Shown: positions 22,855-30,916 of the stretch, piece after piece
Layout: each line of letters starts with the position of its first letter
How positions within the stretch are numbered: position 1 is the first letter of the stretch
Assembly: GCA_029557215.1 (NCBI GenBank)
Contig: JAKPQQ010000135.1
Location: 1-45,390 of the forward strand
Source: Fibrobacterota bacterium
GTDB lineage: Bacteria > Fibrobacterota > Fibrobacteria > UBA5070
Reading direction: 5' to 3'
DNA: 45,390 nt
Made by a program: the position numbers and the translations under genes
Notes under the pieces: generated by a model
What the model saw: only the letters and a program-made list of their open reading frames with translations
Told to the model about the DNA's origin: nothing
Databases searched by the model: none

Positions 22855-24336
22855 TCAGGGGGTCTTCTTGCCGTATCCGGCTTCGCGGATCCTGGCGGCG
22901 GAATCCCATGCGCGGAACATCGAAGCCTGCCCGGCCTTCACCGAGCGCAGGCTGTCCATGTTCAATCCGATGTACGCTTGGGCCTTCTCCTTGGTCGAGA
23001 TGTCGGGCATGGGCACGGTGTCGGTCTTGCCTCGACGCGCGCGGATGCGGGAGATCTCCAGCCGTGCCGCCTGGGCGAATTCCATGGCCTGTCCCAGGGT
23101 CTGCTGCGCGACGTCGGGGGCGTGGAATCCGAGTCCGTTGCTGGCGGCCACCCAGTCCCAGCGCCACTGGGCGCGACGGATCTTGTCCAGCGCGGGCTCC
23201 ATCTCCTTTTCCGTGGCCGAATCCTTCCAGGCCTGGGCCGCCTCGATGTGGGCGCGTACGATCTGGTCCTCCACCGCGAACTTGCGCTCGTTCACGCGGC
23301 GCTGGCGCATGTACACGTCCTCGCGCAGGGTCTCTTCGCTCTGGCGGTGGCAGACCATGCACGACGTGGACATGTCGGCCAGGGGCGAGCGGATGTGGTG
23401 GTCGGTGAACTTCACCGAGCCTTCCGACTTGTAGGGCATGTGGCAGTCGGCGCAGCTCACGCCGCGGCGCGCGTGCACGCCCTGGCTGTAGAGCTCGAAA
23501 TCGGGATGCTGCGCCTTGATCACCTTGGTCTTGGACAATTTGTGCACGAAGTCGTGGAACTGGTTCTGGTCGTAGAACTTCTCCATCTTGGCGGCGGAAA
23601 AGCCCGAGTCCCAGGGGAACACCAGGTAGTTGGGACGCGCGGTGTCCTTGCTGAAGTAGTACTCCACGTGGCACTGGGCGCACACCAGGGAGCGCATCTC
23701 GTTGTGGGTGGACTTGGTGACGTCCTTGCCCATGCGGGCGTAGGCTTCCACCAGGGCCGGGCGCGTGATCCGCAGGTCCATGGTCTTGGGGTCGTGGCAG
23801 TCCTTGCAACCGATCGGATTCACCACCTCGTGCCCCAGATCGTTCAGGCTTCCCTTGTAGTACGCGGCCACTCCCATGGTGTCCATCAGGCGCGGCACGT
23901 CGGGGCTCTTGCAGGTCCAGCAGGTGGCCGGCATGGGGCCCGTGGTGCGCAGCGTGTTGCGCACGTCCTGGATCGCGTAGGCGTGGCCGCGCGCCTGGTT
24001 GTAGTCGCGGCTGAACGGATACCCCGCCCAGAGGATCGCGATGCGGGGGTCTTCCTCGATCAGATCGCGCATGGCGCTGCCGCCCGATTCGCTGCGGAAC
24101 GAGGTGTCGGCGGTGGCCTTCCACGTCTCGTATTCGCGGGGCCGTCCTTCGCCCCAGACCTCGCTGCGCGGTTCCACCGGATCGATCGGATCCATGCTGC
24201 GCAAGGCCGCCGATTCCTGTCGACGCTCGACGATGGTCGCGCCGACCACGGCGGCGGCGAACACCGCGCCAGCCGTGCCCGCGAACAACAGCCATCCGAT
24301 CCAGGGTTTGCGTTCGACCAGTTGCGCGATCTTCAT
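22855..24336 (-). CDS. nrfA: Cytochrome c nitrite reductase catalytic subunit (ammonia-forming)
   Basis: 493 residues and five haem sites: CWTCK at 139-143, then CKDCH at 177, CAQCH at 219, CADCH at 295 and CMVCH at 326. The Lys of CWTCK is the special ligand of the active-site haem in NrfA. KAQHPDFELYSQGVHARRG carries the conserved Gln/His region next to the active site. The N-terminus keeps a membrane helix (WIGWLLFAGTAGAVFAAAV) that may be a signal or an anchor. It reduces nitrite to ammonium with six electrons, using electrons from NrfH. The ATG at 24336 has AGGAGAAG 6 bases upstream and overlaps nrfH by ATGA. Confidence 0.97.
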   Translation of the reverse strand: MKIAQLVERKPWIGWLLFAGTAGAVFAAAVVGATIVERRQESAALRSMDPIDPVEPRSEVWGEGRPREYETWKATADTSFRSESGGSAMRDLIEEDPRIAILWAGYPFSRDYNQARGHAYAIQDVRNTLRTTGPMPATCWTCKSPDVPRLMDTMGVAAYYKGSLNDLGHEVVNPIGCKDCHDPKTMDLRITRPALVEAYARMGKDVTKSTHNEMRSLVCAQCHVEYYFSKDTARPNYLVFPWDSGFSAAKMEKFYDQNQFHDFVHKLSKTKVIKAQHPDFELYSQGVHARRGVSCADCHMPYKSEGSVKFTDHHIRSPLADMSTSCMVCHRQSEETLREDVYMRQRRVNERKFAVEDQIVRAHIEAAQAWKDSATEKEMEPALDKIRRAQWRWDWVAASNGLGFHAPDVAQQTLGQAMEFAQAARLEISRIRARRGKTDTVPMPDISTKEKAQAYIGLNMDSLRSVKAGQASMFRAWDSAARIREAGYGKKTP

Positions 24337-24953
24337 GGTTTCTTCTCCTGGGAAAGCGAGCGCTCCAGCCACTGGGGGAGAGGCGATTCGAGAGGCGGAA
24401 CCCGGGCGTCGGGCGTCGACGAAAGGCTGTGGACGCGGCCGTGCGGGGTTTCGCGATGGCACTCCCAGCACTGGCGGCCGTCGTCCTTGTGGACCGCCGC
24501 GCTGGCCAGACCCACCGGACCCGACACGTCGGAGCCGGTTCCGGCGAAAAGGTTGGAGTGGCAGCGCAGGCAGTTCTCCATGACCACTTTCTGCCCGGGC
24601 TCGTGCATCCTGATCACCTGCGGTTCCATGCGCAGGGTGAACATGCTCGCGTGGCGGGCGCCGTCCTTGGCCTTGAAGTAGTACTTGCGCACGATGTTGT
24701 CGTGCGGCACGTGGCAGTCGTTGCAGGTGGCCACGCGCCCGTGCGATCCGCGTTCCCAGCTCGCGTACTCGGGCGTCATGATGTGGCAGTTGATGCAGGC
24801 GCGCGGGTCGTCCGACAGGTAGGACGTGGCGCGGGAAACATGGGCCGTCCCGGCGACCAGACCCGCGAACACCCCCAGGGCCAGCAGCACCGGAAGGTTC
24901 CACCCCGCAGGTGGTCGCAGATTCCAGAAGATGCGCGCGATGCGTGCGATCAC
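24333..24953 (-). CDS. nrfH: Cytochrome c nitrite reductase membrane subunit, quinol dehydrogenase
   Basis: 206 residues, NapC/NirT family. One membrane helix lies at about 17-38 and four CXXCH haem sites follow: CINCH at 53, CNDCH at 77, CLRCH at 128 and CWECH at 162. It takes electrons from menaquinol and passes them to NrfA. I chose the GTG at 24953, which has GGGAGG 5-6 bases upstream. An in-frame ATG at 25007 lies upstream of the predicted transcription start near 25000 and inside the -10 box, so it cannot be used from this promoter. The C-terminus carries a longer tail than minimal NrfH (about 40 residues after the last haem). Confidence 0.94.
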   Translation of the reverse strand: MIARIARIFWNLRPPAGWNLPVLLALGVFAGLVAGTAHVSRATSYLSDDPRACINCHIMTPEYASWERGSHGRVATCNDCHVPHDNIVRKYYFKAKDGARHASMFTLRMEPQVIRMHEPGQKVVMENCLRCHSNLFAGTGSDVSGPVGLASAAVHKDDGRQCWECHRETPHGRVHSLSSTPDARVPPLESPLPQWLERSLSQEKKP

Positions 24954-25006
24954 CTGCGCCTCCCGTTGGTGGCGGTTGGAGTGACAAAGGGCGAACTGTA
25001 GATCCA

Positions 25007-25035
25007 ATGATATCCCATGTTTCGGGATAAATCAA
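25007..25035 (-). promoter_or_regulatory. nrf operon promoter with an embedded palindrome
   Basis: On the minus strand TTGATT (25035-25030) and TATCAT (25012-25007) are spaced by 17 bases, a near-consensus sigma70-type promoter. The spacer is almost filled by the inverted repeat TATCCC-N7-GGGATA (25011-25029), which reaches into the -10 box. This is a strong operator candidate; nitrite, NO or oxygen control would be expected for these genes. The transcription start would be near 25000, about 47 bases before nrfH. Confidence 0.65.
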
Positions 25036-25072
25036 TACAGTTGGATATTTTTTGACGCCGCCAGGGCACCGG

Positions 25073-25660
25073 TCACAGGAACCGGGCGATCCCTCGTTCC
25101 AGGTCGTCCACCGTCCCGGCGTTGTCCAGCACGTGCGCGGCCGGGGCCAGAATCCGTTCCTGCGCCACCTGCGCGGCAAGCCGCCGCAGCGCTTCCGCTC
25201 GGTCCAGGCCGGATCGCGCCACCAGCCGATCCAGACGGATTTCGTCGGGGCAGCGCACGCCCACCACGGAATCCAGCTTGGAGGCCATCTCGGGCCAGCG
25301 GTACAGGAGCGTCATTTCCAGGACCACCTTGCCGCGGCGCGCGGCCTCCTCGTCCATGCGCAACGCGATCCGCTCGCGGGTGGCGGGATGCACCAGCGCC
25401 TCCAGGCGCTTGAGCGCCTCCGGGTCGGAAAAGACGATCGTTCCCAGCGCCTTGCGATCGACGCTTCCGTCGGGAAGGACCACGCCGGCCCCGAAGAGGG
25501 AGCGGATCGAATCCACCGTGTCGGTCCCGGGAGCGTAGACCTCGTGGGCCACCTTGTCGGCGTCCACGATCGCCCAGCCGCGATCGCGCAGGAATCCCGC
25601 CACGGTGCTCTTGCCGCTGGCGATCCCTCCCACGAGCCCCAGACGGAACTTGTCGGTCAT
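25073..25660 (-). CDS. coaE: Dephospho-CoA kinase
   Basis: 195 residues. The P-loop GLVGGIASGKST stands at 8-19. IVDADKVAHEVYAPGT and ALVHPATRERI, and the adenine-region ARSGLDRAEALRRLAAQ, match CoaE. It adds the 3'-phosphate to dephospho-CoA in the last step of coenzyme A synthesis in the cytoplasm. The start overlaps the methyltransferase stop by ATGA, so it ends a five-gene coupled operon. The nrf promoter begins about 40 bases downstream. Confidence 0.95.
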   Translation of the reverse strand: MTDKFRLGLVGGIASGKSTVAGFLRDRGWAIVDADKVAHEVYAPGTDTVDSIRSLFGAGVVLPDGSVDRKALGTIVFSDPEALKRLEALVHPATRERIALRMDEEAARRGKVVLEMTLLYRWPEMASKLDSVVGVRCPDEIRLDRLVARSGLDRAEALRRLAAQVAQERILAPAAHVLDNAGTVDDLERGIARFL

Positions 25661-26406
25661 CGCTTGCGGACCTTGGGTTTGACGAACAGCAGGTGCACGC
25701 GTTCCGAGCGCGGAGTCGCCTGCGAATAGTCGTCGTCGTAGGCGGCCATGCGCACCAGGCCCGCGGCGGCGGCGGCGCGGTCGAACTCCTTGAGGGGCCA
25801 CACCCGCTGGGCGTGTTCCTCGCGCTTCAAGGCAAAGGATCCTTTGCCGTCGGGGCAGAACAGATGGAAGTCGTTGTGCTGCACCTTGGCATGGGAGTCG
25901 AACCAGCTGTGGCGCACCACGTGGACCCCGTCGAGCTCCTCGTGGGAAGTCGTGTCCAGGAAATGTCGACGCGAATTGGCCAGGGTCGTGACGTCGGCCA
26001 CCAGCGATCCGCCGGGCTCGAGCACGCGCTGGGCCTCGGCGAAGAACCGTTCCAGGTCGGCGCGCTCCATGCAGTAGTTGACCGCGTCGTACAGGCACAG
26101 GATCGCGTCGAAGCTCGCGTCCTTGAACGGCAACGCCCGGAAATCGCAGCAGGCGATCTCGCGGGCGCGGTGCAGCCCGTGCCAGAGCATCTCGTGCGAA
26201 AGGTCGGTCGCCACGTGGCGGCGGCCGCGCTTGGCCAGAAACGGCGCCAAGCGGCAGGTGCCGGCGCCGGTCTCCAGAAGACGCTTGGGGGAAAGGCGAT
26301 GGAGCTTCCAGATCCGTTCCACGTAGACGGCCCAGCCGGCGTGGTTCACATGCTCCATCACCGCGTCGTACCTGGCCGCCAAGGCCTGGTACGGACGTTC
26401 GATCAC
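25657..26406 (-). CDS. Class I SAM-dependent methyltransferase
   Basis: 249 residues. The SAM-binding motif I is RLLETGAGTCRLAPFLAKRG, followed by VATDLSHEMLWHGLHRA, CDFRALPFKDASFDAILCLYDAVNYC and RVLEPGGSLVADV. This is the order of a Rossmann-fold methyltransferase. The acceptor cannot be read from the sequence. The conserved DAVNY and the C-terminal domain resemble methyltransferases of small molecules. It starts at GTG 26406, which overlaps the SurA stop as GTGA, and its own stop overlaps coaE as ATGA. Confidence 0.85.
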   Translation of the reverse strand: MIERPYQALAARYDAVMEHVNHAGWAVYVERIWKLHRLSPKRLLETGAGTCRLAPFLAKRGRRHVATDLSHEMLWHGLHRAREIACCDFRALPFKDASFDAILCLYDAVNYCMERADLERFFAEAQRVLEPGGSLVADVTTLANSRRHFLDTTSHEELDGVHVVRHSWFDSHAKVQHNDFHLFCPDGKGSFALKREEHAQRVWPLKEFDRAAAAAGLVRMAAYDDDYSQATPRSERVHLLFVKPKVRKR

Positions 26407-27707
26407 AACCCGATCCGCTTGGCCATTTCCTGGCCCGAAACCCGCAACTCCACCGGGATCTCCTGCTTCCACTGCGCGATGTGGGATTCCAGCTTCTTGC
26501 CCGCCAGGACCTGCGAGGCCATCTGGGAAAGGCGCATCCAGTCTTCTTCGGGAGTCAGGCGGCGCGACTGCATGCGTTCGTCGACGCGCAACAGCAGCAG
26601 GCCTTCGCCCGACTTCACGGGTTCGCCCACCTTGCCCGAAGGAATCCCCGAGATGATTTCCTTGAACTGTCCCTGGAGTTCGCCTTCGGGATACCAGCCG
26701 AGCACGCCGCCGAACGAGGCTGTGGCCTTTTCCGCGCTGTGCTTGCGGGCCAGCTCCGCGAAATCGCCTCCGCCCATGGCCACCCGGCGCAGCGAGTCGG
26801 CGAACTCCTTGACCCGTGCCGAGTCGGCCGAATTGGGAATCAGGGCGAACAGGATGTGGCGGGTGCGGAATTCCTGGTCGCGCTTCTGCACCAGCTCGAT
26901 CACATGCCAGCCGAACCGCGAACGCACCGGAGCCTGGGTGAACCGGCCGGTCTCGAGGTTGAGCGCCGCGCGTTCGTAGGAAGGATCCAGTTCGCCGCGC
27001 TTCATGAACCCGATGTCGCCGCCGGCGTCGCGCGATCCGGGATCCTGGCTGAACTCCTTGGCCAGCGTGGCGAAGTCCTCGCCCTTGCGCAGCCGCTCGA
27101 TCACGCTGTTGGCCTGGCCCAGGGCGACGGCTTCGCGGGACGGATCGACGTCGAACTTGACCAGGATCTGGGAGAGCTTCACCTGGTCGGGGAGCATGGG
27201 CATGGAATCCTTGTACTGGCGGTAGAACGCCAGCACGTCCTCGCGGACAGGTTCCGTCCTGGGCACGTACTTGTCGCGGATCTTCTCCTTGAGGCGCTCT
27301 TCCTTGAGCTGCTTGGCCATGCGGAACCGGTACTGGCCCATCGTCAGGTTGCCGCGCTGCATCAGGATCTTCTGGAGCGCTTCCGGTCCACCGGCGCGTT
27401 CGGTCATTTCCGCGACACGGCGGTCGACCAGCTGCGAGACCTCGGCGTCCGAGACCTCGAGGGTTTCGGCCTTGGCCTTGGCCAGGATCACCTTTTCGTC
27501 CACAAGCTGGGACAGCATCCGTTCGCAGCGCTGGGCCGGTGCCAGATTCTGCAAGGCCGGATTGGATTGCTCCTGGAACCGGATGGCCTCGCGGACCTCG
27601 GAGACCAGGATCGGCTGGTCGCCGACCAGGGCCGCGACGCCGTCGGACATGGGAAGGTTCGCCGAAGCGAGGGAGAGGGCGATCAGGGAAGAAATCATGG
27701 TTGTCAT
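26403..27707 (-). CDS. SurA-like periplasmic chaperone and peptidyl-prolyl isomerase
   Basis: 434 residues. A signal peptide covers about 1-20 (ISSLIALSLASANLP). A SurA N-terminal domain (VAALVGDQPILVSEVREAI, LVDEKVILAKAKAE, GPEALQKILMQRGN) comes next. Two parvulin domains follow: the first has SQILVKF and GSRDAGGDIGFMKRGEL, the second RTRHILFALIP and FGGVLGWYPEGEL. SurA escorts outer-membrane proteins through the periplasm. The ATG at 27707 overlaps the upstream lipoprotein stop (ATGA); an ATG three codons later is possible. Two PpiC-type genes in a row suggest division of labour. Confidence 0.9.
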   Translation of the reverse strand: MTTMISSLIALSLASANLPMSDGVAALVGDQPILVSEVREAIRFQEQSNPALQNLAPAQRCERMLSQLVDEKVILAKAKAETLEVSDAEVSQLVDRRVAEMTERAGGPEALQKILMQRGNLTMGQYRFRMAKQLKEERLKEKIRDKYVPRTEPVREDVLAFYRQYKDSMPMLPDQVKLSQILVKFDVDPSREAVALGQANSVIERLRKGEDFATLAKEFSQDPGSRDAGGDIGFMKRGELDPSYERAALNLETGRFTQAPVRSRFGWHVIELVQKRDQEFRTRHILFALIPNSADSARVKEFADSLRRVAMGGGDFAELARKHSAEKATASFGGVLGWYPEGELQGQFKEIISGIPSGKVGEPVKSGEGLLLLRVDERMQSRRLTPEEDWMRLSQMASQVLAGKKLESHIAQWKQEIPVELRVSGQEMAKRIGL

Positions 27708-28558
27708 TTCTTGGCTGGAGCGGTCGCGGCGGAATCGGCCCCGCCGGGCAGTGATTGCGAAACGATCTGGACACCCGACTGGCGGGACAGCTGCGAGACG
27801 ACCTCGTCGACGCGGCGCTTGCGTTCGGCTTCGGCCAGGCGAAGGCGGATGAGATCCGACACTTCCTGCAGGGAGCGCACCGAACCCACCGCGGTCTTGG
27901 TCTGGAGCAGGACCAGACCCCATCCGTCCGGCATCTGGACGGGCGGGCTCACCTGGCCTTCCGACATGGAGAACAGGACTTCGGCCATGGCCGGCGGAAG
28001 CTCCGAACGCTTCCAGAGCCGCTGGGCTTCGGCGGCGGCGGCGGGATCGGGGTTCAGGCGCTGGGCTTCGGCCGCGAAGTTGGCCGGCGTGATCGCGAGC
28101 TTCATGGCGGCGGCGGTGGGCTGGTCGGCCACGCGGATCTTGCGGAAGGCGACCTCGGGCTCCTGGCGCAGGAACTCCTGCTGGTTTTCCTCGTAGTACT
28201 TGCGCAGCGAGGCTTCCGAGATTTCCGGGAGCGTGTCCAGGATCCGGTCGAGCAGGAATTGCCCGAGGACTTCGTCGGTCTTCTCGCGGATGCGGCGGCG
28301 CACTTCCAGGTTGTCGTCGTATTCCAGGCGGCGCGCCTCGGCGGCCAGCAGCTTGGACCGGATCCAGCGGCGCGTCAGATCCAGGTAGACCTCGCGGCTT
28401 GCGTGGCTCTGGATCTCGTTGGGCACCAGGGCGAGCAGCTGCTCGCGCGTGAGGGCTTCCTTGCCCACCCGCGCGACCACCGTGCCTTCGGGCTTGGAGC
28501 ACGAAACGGCAAGCAGGGCGAGCCCGATGGCGGAAAAGGCGATCGACAATTTCTTCAT
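27704..28558 (-). CDS. PpiC/PrsA-like lipoprotein foldase
   Basis: 284 residues. The signal ends in LLAVSC, a lipobox, so the protein is membrane-anchored facing the periplasm. The following part (GTVVARVGKEALTREQLLALVP) is a SurA/PrsA-like N-domain. A degenerate parvulin domain (VAFRKIRVADQPTAAAMK, ..MSEGQVSPPVQMPDGWGLVLLQTK) covers about 145-240. The C-terminus is a charged helix. It probably helps fold exported proteins together with the SurA-like protein downstream. It overlaps both neighbours by ATGA, including the ferrochelatase upstream. Confidence 0.82.
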   Translation of the reverse strand: MKKLSIAFSAIGLALLAVSCSKPEGTVVARVGKEALTREQLLALVPNEIQSHASREVYLDLTRRWIRSKLLAAEARRLEYDDNLEVRRRIREKTDEVLGQFLLDRILDTLPEISEASLRKYYEENQQEFLRQEPEVAFRKIRVADQPTAAAMKLAITPANFAAEAQRLNPDPAAAAEAQRLWKRSELPPAMAEVLFSMSEGQVSPPVQMPDGWGLVLLQTKTAVGSVRSLQEVSDLIRLRLAEAERKRRVDEVVSQLSRQSGVQIVSQSLPGGADSAATAPAKK

Positions 28559-29583
28559 GTGTGCCGTCCAAGATAGGAAGTGGCCATTTGGGCCACCACC
28601 ATCGCCCAGTCGTCGCCCGAATTGGGACAGGGCGCGAGCGTAAACGAGCCTCCCCCGGCCGCCGCGAAGGTCTCGCGCAACCCGATCCCCACCTCTTCCA
28701 GGGTCTCCAGGCAATCGGCCACGAACGCGGGCGTGGCCACCACCAGATTCCGGCAACCCCGCGCCGCGAGATCGCGCACCGACGATTCGGTGGAAGGCCC
28801 GATCCAAGGGATCCGACCCAACCGCGACTGGAACGAGACCGTCCAGGCGCCCTCGGGAAGCTGCAGCCTGGCGGCCAGGGCGCGGGCGGTGGCATGGCAC
28901 TGCGCCTTGTAGCAGAGCCGGTTGGATTCGCCGAGCGTCGCGCAACAGCCGTTTGTCAGGCACTTGCCCGTGGCGTCGGCCTTGTGGATCTGGCGTTCGG
29001 GAAGCCCATGGAAGGAAAACAGGACCTGCTCGCCCGAAGCCCTTCCCAGCAGCGGCGCGATGCGATCGGCCTGGGCCTGGATGAATCCGGGATGATCGGG
29101 AAATGGCGGCAGGATGCGCAGATCGGGGATGTTCTCCAACCGTCCCGCCAGACGCCACAGTTCTTCCACGGTGGAACCCGTGGTCGCCGAAGCGTACTGC
29201 GGATACAATGGCACGACCAGGATCTGTCGGCACCCCGCGCCCAGCAGAGCTCCCAGCGCGGATTCCAGCGAAGGTTGGCCGTAGCGCATGCCCAGCGCGA
29301 CCTTCCAATCCGCCCCCAGGTGATCCGACACCTTGGCGGCGAGCGCGCGGGAATGCACGACCAGTGGCGAGCCCTGCGGAGTCCAGACCTTGGCGTAGGC
29401 CCGGGCGCTGCGCGGCGCGCGGAACGGAGCGATGATCCCCCGCACCAGAAGCTGCCTCCAGAGCCAAGGGATGTCGATCACGCGCCGGTCGGTCAGGAAC
29501 TGCCGCAGGTACGGCCGCACCGCCGCCGCGGTGGGCGCCTGGGGAGACCCCAGGTTCGACAAGAGCAGTCCGATGGGCGGCAT
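28555..29583 (-). CDS. hemH: Ferrochelatase with a Cys-rich insert
   Basis: 342 residues. GLLLSNLGSPQAPTAAAVRPYLRQFL opens the family pattern, and the active-site block FSFHGLPERQIHKAD holds the conserved His. It inserts iron into porphyrin at the last step of haem synthesis. After HKAD an insert with five Cys (KCLTNGCCATLG, then CYKAQC) matches ferrochelatases that carry an internal Fe-S cluster. I chose the ATG at 29583 because family members start there; a TTG at 29601 is in frame. Neither has an SD, so a leaderless start is possible (TACCAT lies 8 bases upstream). It opens the five-gene coupled operon and would supply haem for NrfA and NrfH. Confidence 0.93.
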   Translation of the reverse strand: MPPIGLLLSNLGSPQAPTAAAVRPYLRQFLTDRRVIDIPWLWRQLLVRGIIAPFRAPRSARAYAKVWTPQGSPLVVHSRALAAKVSDHLGADWKVALGMRYGQPSLESALGALLGAGCRQILVVPLYPQYASATTGSTVEELWRLAGRLENIPDLRILPPFPDHPGFIQAQADRIAPLLGRASGEQVLFSFHGLPERQIHKADATGKCLTNGCCATLGESNRLCYKAQCHATARALAARLQLPEGAWTVSFQSRLGRIPWIGPSTESSVRDLAARGCRNLVVATPAFVADCLETLEEVGIGLRETFAAAGGGSFTLAPCPNSGDDWAMVVAQMATSYLGRHT

Positions 29584-29605
29584 GTACGGCAATGGTACCA
29601 AGTTC

Positions 29606-29619
29606 GGCCGCAGGCGGCC
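29606..29619 (-). terminator. Short hairpin between the ATPase gene and hemH
   Basis: GGCCGC and GCGGCC form a perfect 6-bp stem directly after the ATPase stop codon. There is no U-tract after it on the minus strand, so it is only a possible terminator or attenuator. Confidence 0.35.
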
Positions 29620-30819
29620 CTAACGGAATCCGTCGCGCAAGAACTGGCGCAGCCCTAGGTGTTTGATCCCTCGTTGGTCTTGGACCAACGGGTCCATGCT
29701 CACCACCAACTTGGGGTGGTTGTCGGCGATCGCCAGAAGGTTCCCGAATTCCCGTTCGCGTGTTCCCGAATCGGACATGACGTAGGCGGCCTGCACGTAC
29801 AAGCGGTCGGGACCGCGTTCGCACACGAAATCGACTTCCCGGCCGTCCAGATCGCCGGTGGCCACGCTCCAACCGTCGACGATCAGACGGTGGTGCACCG
29901 CGTTCTCGACGATCTTGCCCACGTCGTCGGGTCGGCTTCCCCGCAAGGCGGCACGGATCCCGAGATCTTCGAAGTAGTGCTTTTCCGCCACTTCCAGGAT
30001 ACGCTTGCCCACCAGGTCGTGACGCTTGACGCGACGGACCAGATACGCCTGTTCCAGGTAACGGAGGTATTCCAGCAGGGTGGGAACGGAAACCGAGACA
30101 TGCTGGCTTTTCAGGAACTTGGCGATGGATCCCGCCGACACGGGCGACCCGACGGAATCCGCCAGGAACAGGGACAACCGCGAGAGGAGATCGTGGTTGC
30201 GGATCGTATGGCGGCTGACCACATCCTTGAGGATGGCCGTCTGTGCCACCCCTCCCAAGTACTCGAAAACCGTGTCGTCGCGCAGCGGCAGATGCCGCAA
30301 GAACGGCAAACCCCCGTAGCGCAGGAACGACCCAACGCTGGATTCCGAATCTTCCAGCGCATGGAAGACCAGGAATTCGTCGTACCCCAAAGGAGGGACT
30401 TCGATGGTGATCGAACGTCCGGCGAACCTCGAGGCGATCTCGCCGGACAACAGTTCGGCGTTGGAGCCCGTGACGTAGATGTCCCAACGCTCCTCGGCCA
30501 CGAGACTGCGCAGCGCCTTGTCAAATCCTTCGATTTCCTGGACTTCGTCGATCATCAGGATCGCTTTGCCCTGTCTGGAGTGGGCTTGCGCCTGGGCGAT
30601 CAACTCTTCGCCGGTGCGCACATGCCCCCATTCGGCCAATTCGCATTGCACGAACAAAGGCACCAAACCCGTCGAGGTTTCCAGCTCCGACGCCAAGGAC
30701 CGTAGGAAAGAAGACTTCCCCACGCGACGCTGTCCGGTGATCACCTTGATCAACGAGCTTCCGATCCAAGGCTGGATCTTGGTACGGACACGCGGCCGCT
30801 GGATCGCTTCGTTAATCAT
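29620..30819 (-). CDS. AAA ATPase of the DUF4143 family
   Basis: 399 residues. The Walker A motif GQRRVGKSS and Walker B ILMIDEVQEI lie in the N-terminal ATPase domain (about 20-160), with the sensor DIYVTGSNAELLSGE. The second half is the DUF4143 domain, with KDVVSRHTIRNHDLLSRL, a winged-helix-like segment, and the nuclease-like end GREVDFVCERG (the E-V-D motif). These ATPases are common, often found in several copies, and their job is unclear. The ATG at 30819 lies inside the downstream palindrome and 7 bases after a TATTTT -10 box. An in-frame TTG at 30846 would start upstream of that box. Confidence 0.87.
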   Translation of the reverse strand: MINEAIQRPRVRTKIQPWIGSSLIKVITGQRRVGKSSFLRSLASELETSTGLVPLFVQCELAEWGHVRTGEELIAQAQAHSRQGKAILMIDEVQEIEGFDKALRSLVAEERWDIYVTGSNAELLSGEIASRFAGRSITIEVPPLGYDEFLVFHALEDSESSVGSFLRYGGLPFLRHLPLRDDTVFEYLGGVAQTAILKDVVSRHTIRNHDLLSRLSLFLADSVGSPVSAGSIAKFLKSQHVSVSVPTLLEYLRYLEQAYLVRRVKRHDLVGKRILEVAEKHYFEDLGIRAALRGSRPDDVGKIVENAVHHRLIVDGWSVATGDLDGREVDFVCERGPDRLYVQAAYVMSDSGTREREFGNLLAIADNHPKLVVSMDPLVQDQRGIKHLGLRQFLRDGFR

Positions 30820-30866
30820 GTTTAACAAAATACACAAATTCACCAATTCCGTTAAACATGTTTAAC
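30811..30866 (-). promoter_or_regulatory. Promoter of the DUF4143 ATPase bracketed by twin palindromes
   Basis: GTTAAACATGTTTAAC (30851-30866) is a perfect 16-bp palindrome. GTTAATCATGTTTAAC (30811-30826) is a copy with one change. Their centres are 40 bp apart, close to four helical turns. On the minus strand TTTAAC (30856-30851) and TATTTT (30832-30827) are spaced by 18 bases as -35 and -10 boxes. So the upstream palindrome covers the -35 and the downstream one covers the transcription start and the ATG. This geometry fits repression by a protein binding both sites. Confidence 0.65.
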
Positions 30867-30916
30867 ACCGCGCCAGGGGCACGAAAGGCCGTAGGGACAT
30901 TTGCGCCATTGGTTAC

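Noticed and set aside
24954..25007. ATG at 25007 as the nrfH start
   Set aside because: It lies in the -10 box, upstream of the predicted transcription start. The GTG at 24953 has GGGAGG at the right distance.
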